Of a DNA stretch of 45,149 nt, positions 39,347 through 45,149 are shown piece after piece. Location of the stretch: the IMG/VR virus record IMGVR_UViG_3300028920_000115, positions 1 to 45,149 of that record; one strand, written 5' to 3'. Source of the DNA: a virus. The position numbers were made by a program, and so were the translations under genes. The notes below the pieces were generated by a model. It worked only from the letters and a program-made list of their open reading frames with translations. It did not search any database and was not told the DNA's origin. Positions within the stretch are counted from its first letter, which is position 1, and each line of letters starts with the position of its first letter.

Positions 39347-39682
39347 ATGACAAAAGAAATACTAGATTACTTAAAAAAAGCAGGGGTAGTCGTAACCATA
39401 GCCACAATGGGTGGAGTCGGGGGATATTTTATCTCGGACACTCAACCAACAGAAGTAATAGAAGTTCCAGTGTTTAACTACTGGGGCGAAGAAGGAAAAA
39501 TAGTAATGGATGTTTGGAATGAAATGCTGGCGGTTAAAAAGTTAAATTGCGAGGAAGAAGATGATTGTGTAGTAGAAGAAGGAGTCCCAAGCGTGGTCTT
39601 TGAGAACATAGACAAAGACGATATTCCCACCCAATTAAAAACCAAGTTAAGTGATTATGAAATCAAGTTAGAGAAAAAATAA
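39347..39682 (+). CDS. Membrane-anchored acidic protein
   Basis: 111 residues from 39347. One hydrophobic, Gly-rich helix (AGVVVTIATMGGVGGYFI) near the N-terminus, then an acidic region with two close Cys (NCEEEDDCVVEEG) and a charged helical end. Function unknown; it follows the fibre gene by one base. Confidence 0.65.
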   Translation: MTKEILDYLKKAGVVVTIATMGGVGGYFISDTQPTEVIEVPVFNYWGEEGKIVMDVWNEMLAVKKLNCEEEDDCVVEEGVPSVVFENIDKDDIPTQLKTKLSDYEIKLEKK

Positions 39683-39683
39683 T

Positions 39684-40466
39684 ATGATTAGTGTAATAAT
39701 ACCAATATTTAAAGATGCTCTTTCAAAACCAACAATAGAATCATTATTAGAGAACGCAAAAGGACCAATAGAGGTCATTGCAGTGCTAGACGGAGGCTGG
39801 TTAGCCCCAGAACACATGGTAGAAGACCCAAGAGTTAATTATCTTCACCTCGGCAAGAAGCGAGGTATGAGAGACGCTATCAACGCAGGGGTAAGTATAG
39901 CCAGAGGAGACTACCTTATGAGAACAGATAGTCATTGTATGTTTGCCCCAGGTTACGACAAAGAGATAACAGAAAATATGGAAGACAACTGGATAGTTAC
40001 TCCAAGAAGGTATTTCTTAGACCCAGTTAAATGGGAAGTAATGGATTTACCACCAGTTGACTATGAGAGACTAGGAATACAAACAATAGGTAATGGCAAG
40101 AAGTTCTGTGGAATGCCATGGGACAGACCAGATAGAAAAGATGTCCCAATAGACGAAAGTATGGGAATGCAAGGCTCCTGCTGGTTTATGAAGAAGAGCT
40201 GGTGGGACAAAGTAATTAAAAACCTAAACAGCAAGAAGTATGGACCACTCTTACAAGACAGCCACGAAATGATATTTAAAACATGGAAAGCTGGCGGTAA
40301 GATGATGGTTAATAAGAACACTTGGTTTGCCCATAAGCACGTCAGCTTCCCTAGGACACACCAACACTCAACTAAAGAGGCAGAGACAGAAACCAGAGCC
40401 TTTTATGAAGAGTGGAAAGATTATTATTATAATGAAATAAAACCAAAATGGAAAAAGTTAGTGTAA
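39684..40466 (+). CDS. Glycosyltransferase family 2 (GT-A), paralogue 1
   Basis: 260 residues. ISVIIPIF, IEVIAVLDGGW, KKRGMRDAINAGVSIARG and RTDSHCMF (metal-binding DxH variant of DxD), then QGSCWFMKKSWWDK and MMVNKNTWFAHKH. The shared motif set QGSCWFM and TW(F/Y)AHK occurs in two further genes downstream. Transfers a sugar to an unknown acceptor. One base after the previous gene. Confidence 0.85.
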   Translation: MISVIIPIFKDALSKPTIESLLENAKGPIEVIAVLDGGWLAPEHMVEDPRVNYLHLGKKRGMRDAINAGVSIARGDYLMRTDSHCMFAPGYDKEITENMEDNWIVTPRRYFLDPVKWEVMDLPPVDYERLGIQTIGNGKKFCGMPWDRPDRKDVPIDESMGMQGSCWFMKKSWWDKVIKNLNSKKYGPLLQDSHEMIFKTWKAGGKMMVNKNTWFAHKHVSFPRTHQHSTKEAETETRAFYEEWKDYYYNEIKPKWKKLV

Positions 40467-41905
40467 TTATTCCAAGTAGAAACGAACTCTATTTGGATAA
40501 AACTGTAGATAGTTTAATAAAGAACGCCAAAGAAGAAGTAGAGATAATTGTAGTCTTAGATGGCTACGAAAAGAAACCTGACCTACCTAAAGGAGTTAAG
40601 ACCATTTGGAGAAAGAAATCCAAGGGTATGAGAAACTCCGTTAACGAGGGGGTTAAAAAGGCTACTGGTAAATACATAATGAAATGTGATGCTCATTGTG
40701 CTTTCGACGAAGGATATGATGTCAAGCTCAAAAAGAGCTGTAAGGACAACTGGGTAGTAGTTCCTAGAAGATACGCTATTGATAAGAATACCTGGGGGCA
40801 ACACAAGGAAGGCATTTACTATGACTTTCAATACATCTCACACCCCAAAGACCCTAACTACACTTTTAAGGGAGTAGATTGGCCAGGATATTCTTCCAGA
40901 GTTCCTAAAGACCAACAGATAGTTGACCTAATGACATCTCAAGGAAGTTGCTGGTTTATGCACAAAAGTTTCTTTGAAAAGATAGGCGGACTAGATGAGG
41001 AGAACTATGGCACTATGGGAGCAGAAGCCCAAGAGGTTTGCTTAAAGACCTACCAAGCAGGAGGAAGATATGTTCTTAACAGAGGTACGTGGTATGCTCA
41101 TAAGAAGAAACGAGTAGGTAAGCGTGGTAATGACCGAGGCTACAAGAAACCAGGCAATGAATGGAAGAAGTCCAGAAAATACGCTATAGATTATTGGGTT
41201 AGAGGAGAGGGAAGACCTACCTTAGATAAAGTTCTTAAAATGTTCAAACCAGTTCCAGGATGGAACACCAAATGGGAAACAGTAGAAACAGAGAGATTTA
41301 TACTAGATAGGTTCAAATTAAACCAAGGGACAGAAAAATGGCCGAGAGTAATTAAAGATTTAAACAGAGAAGGGCTAATAGAGTTATGGCGTGACCTAGG
41401 ATACAAGATAGGAGCTGAAGTAGGAGTCCAGTATGGAGAGTTCAGTAAAGCTATTCTTAAAGGAATACCAGGTTCAAAAATGTATCTAGTTGACCCTTAT
41501 TATGATTACGCAGGCAGTAAAAACCACAATGGAAGGCACCCTGAGATTAAAGACGTGGCTCACAAAACTCTTAGAAAGTATAATGGAATATGGATACAAG
41601 AGAAAAGTGAAACAGCCTTTAACAAGATAATAGACAAGTCACTAGATTTTGTTTACATAGACGGCAATCACGATTATGATTTTGTAATGTTAGATATACT
41701 ATTGTGGCAAAGAAAGGTTAGAAGAGGAGGGATGGTTTGTGGGCACGATTACCAGACAGATAAAAACCCAAAGACCAGACACGTGAAAGTGGCAGTTGAT
41801 AACTACACATCGCTTCACCAAATATCACCAGTATATTTAACAGACATTAAAAACCAAAAAACACCAGCAGACCGACATGCTAGTTGGTTCTGGGTAAAAT
41901 CATGA
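40448..41905 (+). CDS. Fused GT2 glycosyltransferase and class I methyltransferase, paralogue 2
   Basis: 485 residues. The first 250 carry the GT2 motifs (VSVIIPSRNELYLDKTVDSL; KCDAHCAFDEGYD; QGSCWFMHKS; TWYAHKK). The C-terminal 190 form a methyltransferase: GYKIGAEVGVQYGEFSKAI, LVDPYYDY and FVYIDGNHDYDFVMLDI, of the Methyltransf_24 type. One protein that may both add and methylate a sugar. Overlaps the preceding gene by 19 bases. Confidence 0.87.
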   Translation: MEKVSVIIPSRNELYLDKTVDSLIKNAKEEVEIIVVLDGYEKKPDLPKGVKTIWRKKSKGMRNSVNEGVKKATGKYIMKCDAHCAFDEGYDVKLKKSCKDNWVVVPRRYAIDKNTWGQHKEGIYYDFQYISHPKDPNYTFKGVDWPGYSSRVPKDQQIVDLMTSQGSCWFMHKSFFEKIGGLDEENYGTMGAEAQEVCLKTYQAGGRYVLNRGTWYAHKKKRVGKRGNDRGYKKPGNEWKKSRKYAIDYWVRGEGRPTLDKVLKMFKPVPGWNTKWETVETERFILDRFKLNQGTEKWPRVIKDLNREGLIELWRDLGYKIGAEVGVQYGEFSKAILKGIPGSKMYLVDPYYDYAGSKNHNGRHPEIKDVAHKTLRKYNGIWIQEKSETAFNKIIDKSLDFVYIDGNHDYDFVMLDILLWQRKVRRGGMVCGHDYQTDKNPKTRHVKVAVDNYTSLHQISPVYLTDIKNQKTPADRHASWFWVKS

Positions 41906-42588
41906 AACAAATATTGTATTACACAGCACACGAGATGAAGAATCAGAAAGTCTTCAAACTTGTACAAGAACAATTAAAAAATGCGGAACTACCAATAATA
42001 TCAGTTTCACTTAATAAGCCATTAGACTTTGGAGAGAACTATGTTGTTAAGGGCGAGAAAGGATACCTCTCAATGTTCAAACAGATATTACACGGACTTA
42101 AAAAGAGTAAAGCAGACTACATCTTTATGGCAGAACACGATGTCCTATACCACCCATCACACTTTAAGTTCACTCCACCCAGAGATGACACTTACTACTA
42201 CAACAGCAACGCCTATAAGTTCAAACTAAAAACAGGCAAGATAGTAAAGTATGACCATAGGTGGCTATCCCAACTATGTGCCAATAGAAAACTCCTAATA
42301 CAACACTATGAGAAGAAAATTAAAATAATTGAGGAGGGCAAGCCAAGAAAGTTCTATGGTTATGAGCCAGGAACAGGACACAGTAGAAATGTGGATAACT
42401 ATGGGTTTGACTACTTTGAGAGTGAGTTGCCCAATATAGACATAAGACATGGAAAAAACCTATCAGGAACTGGGCGGATGAAGGTAGAAGACTTCCGAGA
42501 CAAAAAAACTTGTAAGAACTTTAAAGAATACAAACTAGACCAGATACCTGGCTGGGATGTAGAATTTTTATGCGACCTTGTGACTTAA
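41902..42588 (+). CDS. Glycosyltransferase-like protein
   Basis: 228 residues from the ATGA overlap at 41902. YIFMAEHDVLYHPSHF looks like a GT-A metal site (EHD), with DTYYYNSNAYKFKLKTGK after. The N-terminal half resembles a GT2 core, but the motifs of its neighbours are absent, so the call is moderate. GPxRKFYGYEPG-like region (KPRKFYGYEPGTGHS) may be the acceptor part. Confidence 0.68.
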   Translation: MKQILYYTAHEMKNQKVFKLVQEQLKNAELPIISVSLNKPLDFGENYVVKGEKGYLSMFKQILHGLKKSKADYIFMAEHDVLYHPSHFKFTPPRDDTYYYNSNAYKFKLKTGKIVKYDHRWLSQLCANRKLLIQHYEKKIKIIEEGKPRKFYGYEPGTGHSRNVDNYGFDYFESELPNIDIRHGKNLSGTGRMKVEDFRDKKTCKNFKEYKLDQIPGWDVEFLCDLVT

Positions 42589-43523
42589 GCATTTTAATAC
42601 CTGCTAGGAACGAAGAATTCTTGGTTAGGACAATCCAGGACATACTGGATAACATTGAGGCAGACACAGAAGTAATAGCTGTCCTAGATGGATACTGGCC
42701 TAACCCAGGCATACCAATACACGACAGAGTAACTGTTCTCCATTTAGGGGAGGCAGTGGGACAGAGGGCGGCTACCAATTTTGCAGCCAGACTCGCTCGA
42801 GGCAAATATTTGATGAAAGTAGACGCCCACTGCTCTTTTGACAAGGGCTTTGACAGAAAGATGATTGATGAGATGCACGATGACTGGACCATGGTTCCTA
42901 CTATGAAGAACTTACACGCCTTTGATTGGGTCTGTGAGTGTGGCGAAAGAAAGTATCAGGACAAGGGTGGGACATGTAAGTGTGGAAAACAAATGACTAA
43001 GGACATTAAATGGCTTGCTAAAAAGAGACCAAACAGCAATTCTTATTGTTTTGATAGCACCCCTCATTTTCAATACTTCGGAGAATACAACAAGAGACCT
43101 GAGGGCAAAGGTGACCTAACAGAGACAATGAGTTTACAAGGAAGTTGCTTTATGTGTACCAAGGACAAGTACTGGGAATTAAACCTATCAGATGAGACAT
43201 TAGGAAACTGGGGCAACCAAGGAATAGAGGTAGCTTGTAAGACCTGGTTATCAGGAGGCAAATGTATGGTAAACCATAAGACATGGTATTCCCACATGTT
43301 TAGAACCAAACAAGTAAATGACTTCGGATTCCCTTGGCCTATTAGTGGAAAGGAAACACAAAAGACAAGGAACAAAGTAAAAGCTCTATTCTGGAACAAC
43401 AACAATTACAAATATCCACTTAGTTGGTTGGTAGAAAGATTTTGGCCAGTCAAGGGGTGGGACGAAAGGTCGCTAGAAGAAATTAAAACTAATCAAAACA
43501 ATGATAACAAAAAAACAACTTAG
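42570..43523 (+). CDS. Glycosyltransferase family 2 with zinc-ribbon insert, paralogue 3
   Basis: 317 residues. SILIPARNEEFLVRTIQDIL, EVIAVLDGYWP, KVDAHCSFDKGFD, LQGSCFMCTKDKYW and MVNHKTWYSH match the other two paralogues. An insert, CECGERKYQDKGGTCKCGK, adds a four-Cys zinc ribbon missing from them. Overlaps the previous gene by 19 bases. Confidence 0.85.
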   Translation: MRPCDLSILIPARNEEFLVRTIQDILDNIEADTEVIAVLDGYWPNPGIPIHDRVTVLHLGEAVGQRAATNFAARLARGKYLMKVDAHCSFDKGFDRKMIDEMHDDWTMVPTMKNLHAFDWVCECGERKYQDKGGTCKCGKQMTKDIKWLAKKRPNSNSYCFDSTPHFQYFGEYNKRPEGKGDLTETMSLQGSCFMCTKDKYWELNLSDETLGNWGNQGIEVACKTWLSGGKCMVNHKTWYSHMFRTKQVNDFGFPWPISGKETQKTRNKVKALFWNNNNYKYPLSWLVERFWPVKGWDERSLEEIKTNQNNDNKKTT

Positions 43524-43794
43524 ACAAAGTATAACAAAGAACCGTTCTTTGAGTAGGGCGGGCAAAATCAAAAGGTATAACAAACAAACAGCTGTTCTAA
43601 GAACAAAGGCAGCTAAGGATAAAAGAGACATATTAAAGAACACTATTAAAGGATTGCCAAGAGCCGCAGTGAGTGGAATCACTGGACCAAGAAAGGCAAT
43701 GAAAGCAAGAAATAAAAGAGTCTTAGAAGAAAAAGCAAGAATTAGAGCTAGTCGAGCTAAAAGAGGAATTAAAAAATCATTTTTCGGATACTAA
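43501..43794 (+). CDS. Small, very basic protein
   Basis: 97 residues, about a third Lys or Arg, spread evenly (KNRSLSRAGKIKRYNKQTAV, then more). It could neutralise DNA in the capsid or bind RNA. Overlaps the GT2 gene by 23 bases. No family recognised. Confidence 0.6.
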   Translation: MITKKQLRQSITKNRSLSRAGKIKRYNKQTAVLRTKAAKDKRDILKNTIKGLPRAAVSGITGPRKAMKARNKRVLEEKARIRASRAKRGIKKSFFGY

Positions 43795-43795
43795 T

Positions 43796-44035
43796 ATGAT
43801 TCAACCAACATACGTCAATCTAAAAGTATTTCTAGCTGCACTTACAATAATAGTAGCTGCTTTCGGATATACAAACTATCAAGTAGGTAGAGCCACCGAA
43901 AGAGCATATGAAGCTATTGGGCGTTCAAGAGATAACGAAGTAGTTATCGGGCGATTAGAAGAAAGAATGAATAGCTTAGAGAAACTACTTAATGGTATTT
44001 TAACAGAGGTTCAACATATAAACGAAAAAATATAG
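43796..44035 (+). CDS. Membrane protein with coiled coil (spanin or holin-like)
   Basis: 79 residues: one hydrophobic helix (FLAALTIIVAAFGYTNYQ) and a coiled coil (NEVVIGRLEERMNSLEKLLN). It lies just before the endolysin, which suits an inner-membrane spanin or a class III-type holin. Position and topology only. Confidence 0.6.
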   Translation: MIQPTYVNLKVFLAALTIIVAAFGYTNYQVGRATERAYEAIGRSRDNEVVIGRLEERMNSLEKLLNGILTEVQHINEKI

Positions 44036-44056
44036 TTCTTTTAAAAAGGAGAGAAG

Positions 44057-44290
44057 ATGATTCTTTACAACCAGAGGATTCAACATGAGAGCCAGGTCAG
44101 AGAGATTTACGCTATTCTGGTGGCAAACATATCACCAGAAGTTGTGGCAACCTCTTTTAAAGGGAAGAAGCCCCTCTATAAAGATGTTGTTGAAACATCA
44201 GAGATAGCATTCAGGGTCAAGGAATATATTAGAAATCATTTCCGAAAATCAAACAAATTACGGTTAAAAATAGAGAGGATAGAACAATGA
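44057..44290 (+). CDS. Hypothetical protein with a Shine-Dalgarno site
   Basis: 77 residues, basic and helical (REIYAILVANISPEVVATSF; HFRKSNKLRLKIERIEQ). The start follows AAAAGGAGAGAAG, a clear SD, which is rare here. Probably acquired from a source with normal initiation signals. Function unknown. Confidence 0.6.
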   Translation: MILYNQRIQHESQVREIYAILVANISPEVVATSFKGKKPLYKDVVETSEIAFRVKEYIRNHFRKSNKLRLKIERIEQ

Positions 44291-44616
44291 CAAAGCAAGT
44301 GCTTCCAAGAGAAGGTAGGTATATGTCTATCAGCACCATCAGGGACTGCATCTCGGTCAGAAACTACATTGATTGGCATATCAACCAAGAGGAACTCCGA
44401 GCTTTCACAAAGTGGGGCAATGAGTGTAGAGTATTCAAGTTTCGTTGTCAGAACGATATTATGACCTTCTATGCTTATCTGCTCAACCACATGGGCTTTG
44501 ATGGATTCAAAATCAGAGTCAAGAAAAGAGTTCTTTCAAAACCGTCAAACCCAAGCAGAACAGCACACCCAAGATTCAACAAGCATCTCTCTCCTCCTTC
44601 AAAGCGACAGGGATAG
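44287..44616 (+). CDS. Hypothetical protein
   Basis: 109 residues, beginning at an ATGA overlap with the previous gene and preceded by GAGAGGATAGAAC, an SD-like stretch. It has a basic C-terminus rich in Pro and Ser (KPSNPSRTAHPRFNKHLSPP). No known domain. Confidence 0.6.
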   Translation: MTKQVLPREGRYMSISTIRDCISVRNYIDWHINQEELRAFTKWGNECRVFKFRCQNDIMTFYAYLLNHMGFDGFKIRVKKRVLSKPSNPSRTAHPRFNKHLSPPSKRQG

Positions 44617-44677
44617 GACTCACAAATCCTCCCCTGTCTTAAAAGTAATGCCCTAGAGTATCTAGTGGCTTACACAA

Positions 44678-44722
44678 GGGGGGCTCGGCTTAATACAGCT
44701 ATCCTTATAAAGGAAGCCCCCC
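44678..44722 (+). terminator. Hairpin before the endolysin
   Basis: GGGGGGCT (44678-44685) pairs with AGCCCCCC (44715-44722), with TCCTT/AAGGA (44702-44706, 44710-44714) forming a second stem stacked beneath its 3' arm. ATATTTTA follows. The T-run is weak, so it may terminate poorly and instead shape the 5' leader of the endolysin. CTAGA/TCTAG (44653-44665) is a further small hairpin upstream. Confidence 0.6.
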
Positions 44723-44748
44723 ATATTTTACAACTTAACATAGAAACT

Positions 44749-45149
44749 ATGAAACTCATTTTACATCACGTGGGATTTAATCATTCATTTTATTCAGTAA
44801 ACTCATATCACAAGAAGAAGTATGGTATGAAATCTAGTTTAGGTTGGTATGCGGCTTACAACTATTTTATTGATAATAGCGGAAAACTATTCAAAGCAAG
44901 AGAAGATGGCGAAGAAGGTTGTCATACCAAAGGGTATAATAATGATATAGCGATATGTTTACGGGGCAACTTAGATGAAAAGAAACCTACTAAACAACAA
45001 CTCAAAACATTAGAAGCTCTCTTAAAAGAAAAACAGAAAGAACACAACATCCCTGATAGCGAAATATACGGACATAGAGATTTCAGTAATACCATCTGCC
45101 CAGGCAAATATGTTATGGAGTTCTTAAATGAATACCGCAAGACGACACC
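44749..45149 (+). CDS. N-acetylmuramoyl-L-alanine amidase, N-terminal part (endolysin)
   Basis: Starts MKLILHHVGFNHSFY: HH supplies a zinc ligand; GCHTKGYNNDIAICLRGN follows, then GHRDFSNTICPGK with His109 and Cys117. This is the amidase_2/PGRP core that cuts the amide between MurNAc and the stem peptide. The coding frame runs off the end of the window and continues to 262, so the joined product has 177 residues. It needs a holin or other membrane-permeabilising partner. Confidence 0.93.
   Translation, partial: MKLILHHVGFNHSFYSVNSYHKKKYGMKSSLGWYAAYNYFIDNSGKLFKAREDGEEGCHTKGYNNDIAICLRGNLDEKKPTKQQLKTLEALLKEKQKEHNIPDSEIYGHRDFSNTICPGKYVMEFLNEYRKTT
45021..45146. repeat. Terminal direct repeat (right copy)
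   Basis: Identical to 1-126; see the left copy. The final three bases (45147-45149) differ from 127-129, which suggests an assembly artefact or minor variation at the join. Confidence 0.9.

Noticed and set aside
1-45149. Bacteroidetes host suggested by weak Shine-Dalgarno use
   Set aside because: Promoters follow the TTGACA-17-TATAAT consensus, whereas Bacteroidetes use a different TAnnTTTG-type consensus.
1-45149. Reassigned TGA code
   Set aside because: TGA ends the terminase, lysin and many ATGA-coupled genes, and no ORF requires TGA read-through.
1-45149. CRISPR array or diversity-generating retroelement
   Set aside because: No regularly spaced repeats with unique spacers, and no reverse transcriptase.

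Overview
The window looks like a complete or nearly complete genome of a tailed, double-stranded DNA phage of low GC content. The first 126 bases recur exactly at 45021-45146, and the lysis amidase that starts at 44749 continues in frame across that join to 262, so the molecule is circular or circularly permuted. Packaging and head genes (terminase small and large subunits, portal, scaffold, HK97-type capsid) are followed by connector, fibre and internal-virion-type genes. No gene over about 800 codons looks like a tape measure, which suggests a short-tailed phage. No integrase, repressor, polymerase, primase or helicase is recognisable.

Host: not identifiable from sequence. Five promoter-like elements match bacterial sigma70 closely (TTGACA or TTGACT, 17 bp, TATAAT-like); I detail four. 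Stops are standard, and TGA ends many genes, which argues against hosts that read TGA as an amino acid. Almost every gene lacks a Shine-Dalgarno sequence and instead starts in an A/T-rich context such as AATATATG or AAAAATATG. A few genes (26646, 44057, 44287) do carry one and look foreign.

Layout. (1) 1-1260: end of the lysin, a promoter with a small interlocked RNA, an HNH nuclease, holin-like peptides, a structured RNA and a terminator. (2) 1227-8850, plus strand: early genes, mostly tiny, with YopX-like, Cas4-like nuclease, DNA methyltransferase and HNH proteins, interrupted by three structured RNAs (2991-3082, 5665-5803, 7514-7752). (3) 8807-11346, minus strand: nine tiny, mostly acidic ORFs with repeated start elements and intergenic hairpins, driven by one promoter and a roughly 230-nt leader with alternative folds. 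(4) 11482-18330, plus: packaging and head genes. (5) 18335-27104: a 12-gene glycan-type cassette inside the structural operon (glycosyltransferases, LicD, methyltransferases, B12 radical SAM, aminopeptidase-like protein, NeuA-like, short NeuB-like, HAD, cytidylyltransferase). (6) 27152-35097: connector, Ser/Pro-repeat protein, tail and internal proteins. (7) 35098-36060: a minus-strand insert with three small genes and a large folded noncoding region. (8) 36101-43523: collagen-like and GNVGIGTTSP-repeat fibres, then four glycosyltransferase-type genes. (9) 43501-45149: small basic and membrane proteins, then the amidase.

Together the genes suggest a lytic-type phage that puts an unusual share of its coding capacity into making and attaching a sugar, perhaps a nonulosonic-acid or phospho-substituted glycan, to its own virion or to the host surface. 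It also carries an unusually large set of folded noncoding RNAs. Both ideas are inferences from gene content and hand-read base pairing; no search or folding program was available.
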